From Acidobacteriota bacterium (GTDB lineage: Bacteria > Acidobacteriota > UBA890 > WLXD01), in NCBI GenBank assembly GCA_012103255.1, contig WLXD01000003.1, forward strand, positions 453,984 through 517,983: a DNA stretch of 64,000 nt, given 5' to 3'. How positions within the stretch are numbered: the first letter of the stretch is position 1; every line of letters starts with the position of its first letter. The notes under the pieces were generated by a model. The model searched no databases. It was given only the letters and a program-made list of their open reading frames with translations, and was not told the origin of the DNA. Shown here one piece after another: positions 8,127 through 16,706 of the stretch. Both the position numbers and the translations under genes were made by a program.

Positions 8127-10835
8127 CTACTCGTCGCGCAGCGCCACGATCGGGTCGACGCGCGTCGCCCGCCATGCTGGCACGAGACACGCCGCCGTGG
8201 CGACGGCTAGCACGAGCGCAACACCGCCGCCAAGCGCCAGCGGGTCTGCTGCGCTCACGTCGATGAGTAGCTGCGACAGCATGCGCCCGAGCCCGAACGC
8301 GAGGAGCGCACCTATGGCGGCGCCGAAGCCGCTGAGCAGCAGCCCCTGACGCAGGACCATCTGCAGCACACTCCGAGGTGCGGCCCCCAGGGCGACCCGG
8401 ACGCCGAACTCACGGATGCGCGCCGAGACCGAATACGAGATCACCCCATAGAGGCCCACAGTAGCGAGCGCGACACCAAGGAGGCCAAACGCAGCCACCA
8501 GACCGCTGGCCAGTCGCACGAGCATCAGCGCCCGACCGTCGCGCAGGTGGGCCTCGGCCGTGATCACACCGAACACGGGAACGCTCGGCGCGAGCTCAGC
8601 GAGAATGGCGCGAACCGGAGCGGCCTGGTCGAGCGGGTCACCTGCGCTGTGAAGGACCAACGTGCTCGAGCCCGGATACAGTTGCAGCATGGGCATGAAG
8701 AAGGCCGGGCGGGGCTCTTCCCAGATAATCGTGTACTTGCCCTGCTCGACCACGCCAACGACCTCCACGGTACGTCCGGCACCGTCCACGAACCGGCCAC
8801 CTACGGCCTCGCTGTCCGGCCAGAGCGTCGAAGCCATCGCTTCGTTCACGAGCGCCACCAGTGGACTGTCTCGGTTGTCGGTAGGCTGCACATTGCGGCC
8901 TCGGACCAACCGGGTTCCGGCCGCGGCCAGGTAGTCCGGCGAGACGAAGAAGCGTGCCGCCAGCGTGCCGCGCTCTGTCCCGAGAGCCGCGGTCTCCTCG
9001 TCAAAGATCTCGGACATTCCATTGCGCGGGCTGAACGGCGGCGAATCGATGATGCCCGCGGCCGTCACGCCGGGTAGCGCGCCGGCACGTTGCGTCAGCG
9101 CCAGTTGCAGCTCGATGCCGGCTTCTCGACTCATCCCCACAACCTGTGGGTCGAACGAGACGTAGAGACGCCCGTCCGTCTCGAAGCCGAGCTGCGAGTT
9201 CCGCGCGTTGTTCAAGCTGCGTAGAAACAGCCCCGCGGCGACGATCAAGACAACCGAAACGGCAACCTGCGCGACGACCAAGCTGCTGCGCATCAGGAGG
9301 CGTCCGCGGCCTGCGGACGCGCCACGCGCGCCCTCGTTGAGGCCGAGTGTGAGATCGCCACTCGACGTACGTAGTGCGGGAATCACGCCGGCGAGGAGCC
9401 CGGCCACGACAGCCACGCCCAGCCCGAAGACCACCGACCGAATATCGAACTCGAGCGGCAATCGAACCGGCATCTCGATTTGCCAGCTGGCCACCACCGA
9501 GCGAAGCGTCGCCACAGCCCAGAACGCGACCAGCAGACCCACAGCGCCACCGGCCAAGCCCAGCAGCGCGCTTTCCGCAGCCAGCTGCCGCACAACCCGG
9601 AGGCGACCCGCGCCGAGGGCGGACCGCACCGCGATCTCACGTCCGCGGCCGCTCCCACGCGCGAGCATGAGGTTGGCAACATTCGCACACGCGATCGTCA
9701 GCACGAGGGCAACCAGTGCCAGGAAGATCGCAGCAACACCGGCGAACTGGCCGCCGGCAGATGGATCGGGGCGCGCGCTCTGCTCCATCACCAGCGCCAG
9801 CGTTTGATCGTCCGTCGCCTGCGGATACAGCTCGTGGAGGCGCGCATCTGCTGCTGCCAGACTCGCGCTCGCCTGCTCGGTTGTCACGTCGTCTGACAAT
9901 CGGCCAACAACCCGGAACGCGTTGGAGCCCGGCGCCTGCAGCCAGGTGGTGTTCGCGGTACTCAGGGCAACCAGCCCGCCAATCGGAAAGTACACCTGTG
10001 TACTCAGCATCGACTCGAGTCCCAGATACTCCTCGGGAGCGACCCCCACGATCGTGAACGGCACGCCGTTGATCTCTACCGAGGAGCCCACCACCGCCGG
10101 GTCTGCGTTGAATCGGTCGGCCCAATAGCCGTGGTCGAGCACCAGCACGGCCGCAGGCGAATCGACCAGCCCTTCGTCTGCCGCGAAACCGCGGCCATGG
10201 GCCATCGGCGCCCCGAGCACGTCGAAGTAGTTGGCGCTGACCGCGTGACCAAAAGTGCGGTCGGCGGATCCACCGCCTGTCCCGAGACTGACAACCTGGT
10301 ACGAGTACGCGAGCAGGTCGTCGAACCCCTCCAGGTCCTCTCTCAGATTCTCGAAGACCGGGTACGACAGTCCCAGGAAGAACCCCGTGTCCGGCACCTC
10401 CGCCATGACGAATCCCAGCTCCGCACCATCCTCAACCCCTGCGAGCGGCCGCAGAACGAGCAGATCAACAACACCGAAGATCGCGGTGTTCACTCCAGCC
10501 CCGAGCGCCAACGTAGCGACTACGACGAGCACGAAGCCCGGCGCAGCGCGGAGCGACCGGTAGGCATAGCGAAAATCCTGCAGTACGGATTGCCTGGGTC
10601 TGGACCTTGATGAGTTGGGGACGGAATACGTGGCGGTACGCGGCGAAGGTCGAACCGCCGCGCGGAGTCCCACCCACCAGCACTGAAGCCAGAGGGCGAT
10701 GAGTCGGAGCCAGGACGGCGCGCGTTGCACTGCGGCAGCGCGCTCCTCGATCTCCACGAAGCTCGGATCGAAGAGCCACTCGCGCCACGGCTGGGGCAGG
10801 GCGCGCCGCAGTGTTCGTGACAGGACGCTGGACAT
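8127..10835 (-). CDS. ADOP-type duplicated ABC transporter permease (MacB/FtsX-like)
   Basis: 902 residues from ATG 10835, which has a GGAAG box inside the end of the PadR gene. The N-terminal ~85 residues are a short domain typical of these proteins, then two MacB-type periplasmic core domains alternate with two FtsX domains (about eight membrane helices). The hallmark stretch D-F-R-Y-A-Y-R-S-L is followed by a helix ending in N-T-A-I-F, and the C-terminus reads A-C-L-V-P-A-W-R-A-T-R-V-D-P. This is the 'acidobacterial duplicated orphan permease' arrangement, known for lacking an adjacent ATPase; none is seen here. Its export substrate is unknown. Expression is likely set by the PadR gene 2 bp upstream. 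Confidence 0.9.
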   Translation of the reverse strand: MSSVLSRTLRRALPQPWREWLFDPSFVEIEERAAAVQRAPSWLRLIALWLQCWWVGLRAAVRPSPRTATYSVPNSSRSRPRQSVLQDFRYAYRSLRAAPGFVLVVVATLALGAGVNTAIFGVVDLLVLRPLAGVEDGAELGFVMAEVPDTGFFLGLSYPVFENLREDLEGFDDLLAYSYQVVSLGTGGGSADRTFGHAVSANYFDVLGAPMAHGRGFAADEGLVDSPAAVLVLDHGYWADRFNADPAVVGSSVEINGVPFTIVGVAPEEYLGLESMLSTQVYFPIGGLVALSTANTTWLQAPGSNAFRVVGRLSDDVTTEQASASLAAADARLHELYPQATDDQTLALVMEQSARPDPSAGGQFAGVAAIFLALVALVLTIACANVANLMLARGSGRGREIAVRSALGAGRLRVVRQLAAESALLGLAGGAVGLLVAFWAVATLRSVVASWQIEMPVRLPLEFDIRSVVFGLGVAVVAGLLAGVIPALRTSSGDLTLGLNEGARGASAGRGRLLMRSSLVVAQVAVSVVLIVAAGLFLRSLNNARNSQLGFETDGRLYVSFDPQVVGMSREAGIELQLALTQRAGALPGVTAAGIIDSPPFSPRNGMSEIFDEETAALGTERGTLAARFFVSPDYLAAAGTRLVRGRNVQPTDNRDSPLVALVNEAMASTLWPDSEAVGGRFVDGAGRTVEVVGVVEQGKYTIIWEEPRPAFFMPMLQLYPGSSTLVLHSAGDPLDQAAPVRAILAELAPSVPVFGVITAEAHLRDGRALMLVRLASGLVAAFGLLGVALATVGLYGVISYSVSARIREFGVRVALGAAPRSVLQMVLRQGLLLSGFGAAIGALLAFGLGRMLSQLLIDVSAADPLALGGGVALVLAVATAACLVPAWRATRVDPIVALRDE

Positions 10836-10837
10836 CG

Positions 10838-11152
10838 TCAGGCTTCCTGCAGCCGGCCGGCCATCGCGTCGCGATAGAACGCGCATGTCGCGGTGTGGGC
10901 TTCGAGGCCCGCTTCGGTGACCCGGTAGCGGCGCTCGCGCACCTGCTGGCCATTGACGGTCTTGGCCGCATAGCTGCCTTCGACGAGGTCCGCCTTCTCG
11001 AGACGGGCCATCAGCTCATAGAACGCTGGCAGTGTGCGTTTGGCGCCGTGTTTCGCGAGCGCGTCCCGTACGTCCTGCCCCGCACGTTCGTCGGCAGCCA
11101 GCGAATCGAGAATCAAGAACTGCAGGTGCGTGATCGGGGGCAGATTGTTCAC
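10838..11152 (-). CDS. PadR family transcriptional regulator
   Basis: 104 residues from GTG 11152, preceded by GGAG at suitable spacing; a TTG at 11176 is the alternative start. The fold is a winged helix (T-H-L-Q-F-L-I-L-D-S-L ... Y-E-L-M-A-R-L-E-K-A-D-L-V ... R-R-Y-R-V-T-E-A-G) with a short C-terminal dimerisation helix, the PadR-s1 form that normally precedes duplicated permeases. It probably represses its own operon through the palindrome at 11208-11230. The ligand is unknown. Confidence 0.88.
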   Translation of the reverse strand: MNNLPPITHLQFLILDSLAADERAGQDVRDALAKHGAKRTLPAFYELMARLEKADLVEGSYAAKTVNGQQVRERRYRVTEAGLEAHTATCAFYRDAMAGRLQEA

Positions 11153-11207
11153 GGGAACTCCGGCGCTGAGGTCCAAGCCGGGCTCGACCAGCCTGTCTCG
11201 GACCTAC

Positions 11208-11230
11208 CAATATAGGGTCACCCTATATTG
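11208..11230 (-). promoter_or_regulatory. perfect palindrome, likely PadR operator over the -10 region
   Basis: Arms CAATATAGGGT and ACCCTATATTG are exact inverted repeats of 11 bases around a single central base. It lies 56-78 bp upstream of the padR GTG, contains TATATT/TAGGGT sequences that could serve as the -10 box, and is the only AT-rich patch there. Self-regulation of PadR-permease operons is common in this family; binding itself is inferred. Confidence 0.7.
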
Positions 11231-11294
11231 ACGCACCTAGCGCGCCGGAGTTTCAAGAAAAGTCCGATTCCCCAGCCGCCGCCCGAGCGAATAG

Positions 11295-12743
11295 CTAGTT
11301 AGAGCCAGTCCCGAACGCATAGAGGTGACCGCTGGTACGCACGAAGATGCGCCCGTCGACCAGGGCCGGCGTAGCGAACATCGGCTCACCGAGATCGTTC
11401 GTTGCCAGAACCTCCCAGTCCGCCCCCAGGCTGAGCACATAGAGCTCGCCGCCTGCGGTGGCCAGATACATCTTCCCGTCTCCCACGACCGGCGATGCGC
11501 TCAGGTTCATGCCGGCACGCGACACTCGATCGCGCCGCACCATCTCGCCGTTCGCGAGGTCGACGACCGTCATGATGCCGTTGTCGGCGATGAAGTAGCC
11601 GTGTCCGTCGAGCGCCAGAGGTGTTGCGTGATAGGGCGCTGCGCGCACGTCTCGCCAGGTGATCTCCGGTTCCGCGTCGCTGCCTTCCCCTGGAAGCTTC
11701 ACGACAATCGATCCGAACTGGTCCGTCGTGGAGGCGACGAACACTTCTGCGTATTCATCGGCGTTCCAGCTATCATCGCCGTCCACGTCGCCGAATGAGA
11801 AGTGCGCCTCGAGTCCCGCGTAGCGCTCCAGACCGATCATTTCCGCTCTGCTCATCAGGCCGTCGCCGTCGGCATCACCCTGCGCCAGAATCGCCTCGAA
11901 GGTCTCGGGCTCTGGTCCCGCTTGATCGGGACCTGCAGCCAGAAGGTATCCGTCGGCAACAGCCGGCGACGAGATCGGCCAGTACCCGAAGCCGTCGATT
12001 GCCCAGAATGGCTCACCGGTCTCGACCGAGTAGGAGTCCAGCCAGGTGCTGCCAACGACCATGACCTGTTCCGCGTCACCACCGGGTGGATAGAGCACGG
12101 GCGTCGTATAGCTCTCCACCCGGCCAACGCGCTCACGTCGCCAGGTCTCTGCACCCGTCAGGCGGTCGAGGCCCACCAGATACGAGCCCTGGCGCTGGTC
12201 GAAAAGGAGTATCAGGGTGTCGCCGGCCAACAGCGGCGAGGCCGATTGGCCGTAGAAATTGTCGATGGGTTCGATCGGCAAACGCCACATCTCTTCCCCC
12301 TCGCCATCGAGAGCAATCACGCCAAACGTGCTGAAGAGCACGAACACGTTCTCGCCGTCCGTGACCGGCGTCGTGCTGGCGGCGTTGTTGTCGGGAAACA
12401 TCTCGACTTCGAAGCTCGGGGTGTAGGACGTACGCCAGGCCAGCTCACCCGTGTCGCGATCGAACGCGAGCACGACGAGCTCTCCCTCGTCCTCCGCCGT
12501 GATGAACACATGACGGTCGCCAACCACCGGGGATGACTTGCTGTCGGGCACCGATTGGCTCCAGACAACGCCGGATTCCGGACCAAATTCGGCGGGGAGA
12601 TCACTGGCGTTGGAGACGCCGGAGCCGTTGGGCCCGCGGAACCGCGCCCAACTCGACTCCTGCGCGTCGACGGCCGCTACCGGAGTAAGCGTCGTTACGG
12701 CGACGAGCAGCGCGAAACCGGAGCGAAGAGAGTTCTGGCGCAA
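11295..12743 (-). CDS. secreted PQQ-like beta-propeller protein with EF-hand pair
   Basis: Start set at TTG 12743, which has AGGAG 6 bp upstream and opens a signal peptide (F-A-L-L-V-A-V-T-T-L, cleavage near V-D-A-Q). 482 residues. Repeated blades carry the PQQ-enzyme style A-F-D-R-D-T-G-E-L-A-W and G-L-D-R-L-T-G-A-E-T-W, and the N-terminal W-A-R-F-R-G-P-N-G-S-G is typical of 'outer membrane assembly BamB-like/PQQ repeat' proteins. Two calcium-binding EF-hand loops (D-A-D-G-D-G-L and D-V-D-G-D-D-S) are inserted between blades. Probably a calcium-stabilised extracytoplasmic binding or scaffold protein; no enzyme activity can be assigned. Confidence 0.8.
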   Translation of the reverse strand: MRQNSLRSGFALLVAVTTLTPVAAVDAQESSWARFRGPNGSGVSNASDLPAEFGPESGVVWSQSVPDSKSSPVVGDRHVFITAEDEGELVVLAFDRDTGELAWRTSYTPSFEVEMFPDNNAASTTPVTDGENVFVLFSTFGVIALDGEGEEMWRLPIEPIDNFYGQSASPLLAGDTLILLFDQRQGSYLVGLDRLTGAETWRRERVGRVESYTTPVLYPPGGDAEQVMVVGSTWLDSYSVETGEPFWAIDGFGYWPISSPAVADGYLLAAGPDQAGPEPETFEAILAQGDADGDGLMSRAEMIGLERYAGLEAHFSFGDVDGDDSWNADEYAEVFVASTTDQFGSIVVKLPGEGSDAEPEITWRDVRAAPYHATPLALDGHGYFIADNGIMTVVDLANGEMVRRDRVSRAGMNLSASPVVGDGKMYLATAGGELYVLSLGADWEVLATNDLGEPMFATPALVDGRIFVRTSGHLYAFGTGSN

Positions 12744-12858
12744 GGGGGTCTCCTGACGCGGGGGACGGGGCGAATTTCTGCAGAACATTACATCCCAGCC
12801 CGCCGCCGGTTCTATCGCGGTGGTAGCAGGGCTCTAGCAGGTCGGTTTGCACGGGTAT

Positions 12859-12906
12859 AACTTTCTAAAGTTCTTACTTGAATTTTATATAGTAGTTGCT
12901 CATACT
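12859..12906 (+). promoter_or_regulatory. AT-rich promoter with palindromic operator, upstream of membrane protein/HxlR pair
   Basis: Palindrome AACTTT-CT-AAAGTT (12859-12872) sits directly before a candidate promoter: TTGAAT (12878-12883), 17 bp spacer, CATACT (12901-12906). The patch is strikingly AT-rich against its surroundings. It lies about 40 bp upstream of the ATG at 12945. Autoregulation by the HxlR-type protein encoded second in the operon is a reasonable inference. Confidence 0.6.
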
Positions 12907-12944
12907 CAACTCCGTTGTTCTTCCCTTCTCCTGGAGTCAGGCCC

Positions 12945-13346
12945 ATGCGGCTACACACTGCCCCTCTCCTCCGACGCGCGCTGTTCGGAAACGCGACCTT
13001 CTCGACCGCGTGCGCCATCACCATGCTCACCGCGAGCGACCAGCTGGCACAGGCCACCGGGATCTCGGCCGCGGCGCTCGTTTCCACCGGAATCGCGCTC
13101 CTGATCTTCGCTCTCGACCTCGTGCTTGTTGGTCGCGGCCCCAGGACGAACCGATTCTTCGTATGGGCCTTCATCGGCGCCGACGGTCTCTGGGTGCTCG
13201 GCAGCGTGATCGCGCTGGGCGCGGCGACTATGCTCACGCCGATCGGCCAGCTCGCGGTTGCCGCCATTGCGGCGGTTGTCGGGCTGTTCGGCTGGCTGCA
13301 ATACCGCGGCCTACGCGCTTCCGTTCCCGTATCCGCCTCACCGTGA
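12945..13346 (+). CDS. small four-helix integral membrane protein
   Basis: 133 residues from ATG 12945 with GGAG 9 bp upstream. About four hydrophobic helices alternate with short basic loops (S-T-G-I-A-L-L-I-F-A-L-D-L-V-L-V and V-A-A-I-A-A-V-V-G-L-F-G). No catalytic motif is seen; I do not recognise the family with certainty, though small proteins of this shape occur as uncharacterised inner-membrane proteins beside HxlR regulators. The stop overlaps the next gene's GTG (GTGA), so the two are co-translated and the regulator probably controls this gene. Confidence 0.8.
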   Translation: MRLHTAPLLRRALFGNATFSTACAITMLTASDQLAQATGISAAALVSTGIALLIFALDLVLVGRGPRTNRFFVWAFIGADGLWVLGSVIALGAATMLTPIGQLAVAAIAAVVGLFGWLQYRGLRASVPVSASP

Positions 13347-14002
13347 CGACTCGCACCTACAACCAGTACTGCGCCGCGGCCCGCGCGCTCGACCTCGTGG
13401 GCGATCGGTGGACTCTGCTCCTGATCCGCGAACTACTCCTCGGGCCGCGGCGGTACTCCGACCTGCAGCACGGACTCCCGGGCATCGGCACCAACCTGCT
13501 CGCAGCCCGACTCAAGATGCTCGAGGAAGCGGAGATCGTTCGGAAGCGCACGCTGCCCCGACCTGCTGCATCGACGGTCTACGAACTCACTGAGCGCGGC
13601 CAGGCCCTCGAACCCATCGTGGTCGGGCTAGCCCGGTGGGGTCTCGAACTCCTCGGCGCCCCGGATAGCGATCAGGAATGGCGACCAGAGTGGTCCGTGG
13701 TCGCGATGCGCGCCACCTTCCGGCCCGAGGCCTCGGCGGGTATCAACGAGTCCTACCAGTTCTGGGTCGACGACGAGCCCTTCTGGGCGACCGTCCGCGA
13801 CGGAGTCGCGACGACTGGCCGCGGCGAAGTTGAGGACCCAGCCATGGTCGCCCGAGCCGACGCTGATACCTTTCTCTCGGTCGCCAGTGGCGAGCAGAGT
13901 ATCGAAGCTGCCATCGAGAGCGGTCGCTATCCTGTCAGCGGCGACGAAGTCGTCTTTGCCCGATGCGCGGCGATGTTCGCACTACCGGGACGATCCGACT
14001 GA
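13343..14002 (+). CDS. HxlR family transcriptional regulator with SCP2-like C-terminal domain
   Basis: 219 residues from GTG 13343. Residues 1-100 are an HxlR winged helix: Y-N-Q-Y-C-A-A-A-R-A-L-D-L-V-G-D-R-W-T is the family signature, followed by L-G-P-R-R-Y-S-D-L and N-L-L-A-A-R-L. The C-terminal ~100 residues resemble the sterol-carrier-like (SCP2/alkyl sulfatase C-terminal) domain found on a subset of HxlR proteins, perhaps for a hydrophobic ligand. HxlR regulators often respond to electrophiles or aldehydes through the N-terminal Cys, which is present (C10). Likely acts on the promoter at 12859-12906. Confidence 0.88.
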   Translation: MTTRTYNQYCAAARALDLVGDRWTLLLIRELLLGPRRYSDLQHGLPGIGTNLLAARLKMLEEAEIVRKRTLPRPAASTVYELTERGQALEPIVVGLARWGLELLGAPDSDQEWRPEWSVVAMRATFRPEASAGINESYQFWVDDEPFWATVRDGVATTGRGEVEDPAMVARADADTFLSVASGEQSIEAAIESGRYPVSGDEVVFARCAAMFALPGRSD

Positions 14003-14046
14003 CTCGCACCGATGCTTCCAGATCCCGAACACTGCCAAGACAAGCC

Positions 14047-14658
14047 ATGACACGCACGCGAATCTACTCGGGCTGGTCGAACCTCGTGATCGCCGCAGCC
14101 GCGATGGTTGCGACGCTCCCCGGCCGCACACAGGGGCTCGGCCTGATTACCGAGCCACTCCTTGCCGACCTGGGTATCAGTCGCGTTGACTACGCCCAGA
14201 TCAATCTCTGGGCAACGTTGATTGGAGCAACGTTCTGCCTCGTGTGCGGCAGGCTGCTCGACCGTCTGGGCGCTCGCGTCGTCCTCACGACGATTCTGAT
14301 TCTCCTCGGCGGATCGGTAGTCGGCATGAGTATGGCTTCGGGAAGCGCCAGCCTGCTCATAACGGCGTCCCTGACCCGAGGGTTCGGCCAAAGTGCGCTT
14401 TCGGTGGCCAGCCTCGCATTGGTGGGCATGTGGTTCGCCAAACGCCTCAACTTCGCCATGGGCGTCTATTCCGTGCTCGTGGGAATCGGGTTCATCATCG
14501 CCTTCCCCACCGTCGGCCAGGCTGTACTGGCCACCGGATGGCGCTCCACATGGCTGATGGTCGGCCTCGCGCAGTTGTTGGTCCTGGCCCCGATCGTCTG
14601 GTGGACGGTACGCAATCGGCCCGAGGATGAAGGGCGCCGTCCTGGACGGCACCGATGA
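14047..14658 (+). CDS. MFS transporter, N-terminal half (frameshifted)
   Basis: 203 residues ending in a tail (G-R-R-P-G-R-H-R) that is out of frame. Residues 1-190 give six membrane helices of a major facilitator, including the inter-helix motif G-R-L-L-D-R-L-G-A-R between helices 2 and 3 and the central-loop start V-R-N-R-P-E-D-E-G. The C-terminal six helices continue in the +1 frame from about 14640. Skipping one base near 14638-14643 would rejoin them as R-R-P-D-G-T-D-D. So this is one transporter gene (14047-15286, about 412 residues) broken by one extra base, either by assembly error or real decay. Substrate is unknown; the linked sulfatase suggests an organic acid or sulfate-related solute. 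Confidence 0.8.
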   Translation: MTRTRIYSGWSNLVIAAAAMVATLPGRTQGLGLITEPLLADLGISRVDYAQINLWATLIGATFCLVCGRLLDRLGARVVLTTILILLGGSVVGMSMASGSASLLITASLTRGFGQSALSVASLALVGMWFAKRLNFAMGVYSVLVGIGFIIAFPTVGQAVLATGWRSTWLMVGLAQLLVLAPIVWWTVRNRPEDEGRRPGRHR

Positions 14659-15286
14659 CGCGGAGCACGCGGCACTCGAAGACATCTCGTTCCCGAACGC
14701 AATGCGCAGCGCGGCCTTCTGGGTGTTTGCGGTCGCAAGTTCTCTCTTCGGCCTGGTGTACTCAGGGATCGCCCTGTTCAACCAGTCGATCCTCGAAGAA
14801 CGCGGCTTCGACGCCGAGACCTACTATCAGGTGCTGGTCATCTCGACGATGGTCGGCCTCGCCGCGAACTTCGGCGGAGGCCTTCTCGCCACGCGGGTCC
14901 CGATCCAGCGCGTGATGGGTATCGGGATGGCGATCCTGGCTGCCGCACTGCTGCTGTTGCCGGGCGTCGAAACGATGCGCGGCGTCATGGCCTACGCAGT
15001 GACGATGGGCGCGGCGGGCGGTGTCGTCACCGTCGTGTTCTTCTCGGTCTGGGGTCAGGTGTTCGGCCGTGGCCACCTCGGCCGCATCCAGGGCGCCGCC
15101 CAGATGATGACCGTCTTCGCGTCCGCCGTTGGCCCCCTGCTGCTTGCGTCTGCGATCGAACAGACCGGCTCGTACAACAGCATGTTCTACGCGCTTGCGG
15201 GAGCTGTAGTTGTGCTCGGCGTCGCGTGCTGGGTGGTCACCCTTCCGGCCAGGCAGCCGTGGCGCGAAGCCGCTGCGCGACCGTGA
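14627..15286 (+). CDS. MFS transporter, C-terminal half (frameshifted)
   Basis: Second half of the gene starting at 14047, in the +1 frame. The first residues from the ATG at 14627 are probably not native; authentic sequence starts about D-G-T-D-D-A-E-H. Six membrane helices follow, with F-W-V-F-A-V-A-S-S-L-F-G-L-V-Y-S at helix 7 and G-R-G-H-L-G-R-I-Q-G-A-A-Q in the loop before helix 11, typical of the oxalate/formate-antiporter-like MFS branch. The stop overlaps the GTG start of the sulfatase gene, so translation is coupled. Confidence 0.78.
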   Translation: MKGAVLDGTDDAEHAALEDISFPNAMRSAAFWVFAVASSLFGLVYSGIALFNQSILEERGFDAETYYQVLVISTMVGLAANFGGGLLATRVPIQRVMGIGMAILAAALLLLPGVETMRGVMAYAVTMGAAGGVVTVVFFSVWGQVFGRGHLGRIQGAAQMMTVFASAVGPLLLASAIEQTGSYNSMFYALAGAVVVLGVACWVVTLPARQPWREAAARP

Positions 15287-16698
15287 CCAGAACCGGGCTA
15301 CTCGCTCTGATCCTGCTATCGGCCGGCCCTCATGCGCAGCTGGCGTCAGAGTCTCCGCCGCTACCCGGCGCCGAGCGGCCCAATCTTCTCTTCATCACCA
15401 CAGACGATCAGCGTTTCGACATGCTCGGCTCGCTGCACCCGGTGCTAGAGACGCCAACGATGGACCGCTTGGCAGCGGAGGGGCTCCGCTTCGAGAACGC
15501 CTTCGTGACCAGCCCGATCTGCACCGCCAGCCGCGCCAGTCTGCTCACTGGCGTCGTTGAGCGCACGCATCAATTCACCTTCGGCACCCCTCCTCTTGCC
15601 AGCCGCTTCACCGACCAGAGCTACCCCGCCTTGTTGGGTGAGGCCGGATACCAGACGGGATTCGTCGGGAAGTTCGGTGTTTCCACCGAACCCGGTGCGA
15701 TCGAGTCCATGTTCGACACTCATATCCCCTTCGTGGCTGCTCCCTACTTCAGGGAGCAGGAAGACGGCTCGCTGCGACACCTCACAGACATCACCGCCGA
15801 CCACGCCCTCGACTACCTCCGATCGGTCGACTCGCGGCGCCCGTTCGCGCTCACGCTCAGCTTCAACGCACCGCACGCCGACGACGGTGAAGAACTCCAG
15901 TACTTCTGGCCCGAGGCACTCGACGCGATGTATGTCGACGACGTCCTCCCCGAGACCCCGCTGTCGGAGCCTGAGTTCTTCGACGCACTGCCGGGATTCC
16001 TGAGAGAGGCATCCCTGAACCGGATGCGATGGTTCTGGCGGTTCGACCAACCGGACAAGGCCGAGCGGATGGTCAAGGGCTATCTACGCATGATCACCGG
16101 CGTCGATGCCGCGATCGGTCGGGTGCTCGCAGAACTCGATGCTCTCGATCTCGCCCCGAACACGGTGGTCATCCTCATGGGAGACAACGGCTATTTCCTC
16201 GGCGAACGAGGCTATGCCGGCAAGTGGCTGCCCTACGAGACGTCGATCCGTGTACCCCTTCTCATCTTCGACCCGCGCTCGACGGCTGAGACACGGGGCC
16301 TGATCCCTGCCTGGCCTGTCCTCAACATCGACATCGCTCCCACCCTGCTCGACCTAGCTGGAGTCACGATTCCATCAACGATGCAGGGCACGAGTCTGGC
16401 CGCAATCATTCGCGGAGACTCGCCGGAATACTGGCGCAGCGACTTCTTCGTCGAACACCTCATGGAGCACGAGTCGATCCCCAAGCACGAGGGCGTCCGC
16501 GGCGAGCGCTACAAGTACGCACGCTACTTCGAGCAGGACCCCGTGTACGAGGAGATCTACGATCTGCACGCAGATCCGCTGGAAACGACGAACCTGGCGA
16601 CGGATCCCGGATATCGCGGACTCCTCGACGAACTCCGCGCGCGCACTGCCGAACTCGCTGCGATCTACACCGTCGGACCTGCGTCCGCACCGCGCTGA
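15283..16698 (+). CDS. secreted sulfatase
   Basis: 471 residues from GTG 15283 (GTGA overlap with the MFS gene); the first ~20 residues are a signal peptide. Metal ligands D-D are in I-T-T-D-D-Q-R-F-D and D-N in M-G-D-N-G-Y. The formylglycine site reads C-T-A-S-R-A-S-L-L-T-G: a Cys-type site but with Ala in place of the usual Pro (C-x-A-x-R). Family members hydrolyse sulfate esters of glycans or aryl compounds in the periplasm after Cys is oxidised to formylglycine. No maturation enzyme is in the window. Length and the C-terminal Y-E-E-I-Y-D-L-H-A-D-P-L-E-T are standard for the heparan/N-sulfoglucosamine-like branch. Confidence 0.92.
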   Translation: MTRTGLLALILLSAGPHAQLASESPPLPGAERPNLLFITTDDQRFDMLGSLHPVLETPTMDRLAAEGLRFENAFVTSPICTASRASLLTGVVERTHQFTFGTPPLASRFTDQSYPALLGEAGYQTGFVGKFGVSTEPGAIESMFDTHIPFVAAPYFREQEDGSLRHLTDITADHALDYLRSVDSRRPFALTLSFNAPHADDGEELQYFWPEALDAMYVDDVLPETPLSEPEFFDALPGFLREASLNRMRWFWRFDQPDKAERMVKGYLRMITGVDAAIGRVLAELDALDLAPNTVVILMGDNGYFLGERGYAGKWLPYETSIRVPLLIFDPRSTAETRGLIPAWPVLNIDIAPTLLDLAGVTIPSTMQGTSLAAIIRGDSPEYWRSDFFVEHLMEHESIPKHEGVRGERYKYARYFEQDPVYEEIYDLHADPLETTNLATDPGYRGLLDELRARTAELAAIYTVGPASAPR

Positions 16699-16706
16699 GA
16701 CGTCAG

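Noticed and set aside
14627-14660. Programmed ribosomal frameshift in the MFS gene
   Set aside because: No slippery heptamer or following pseudoknot seen; three more indels of the same kind argue for error.
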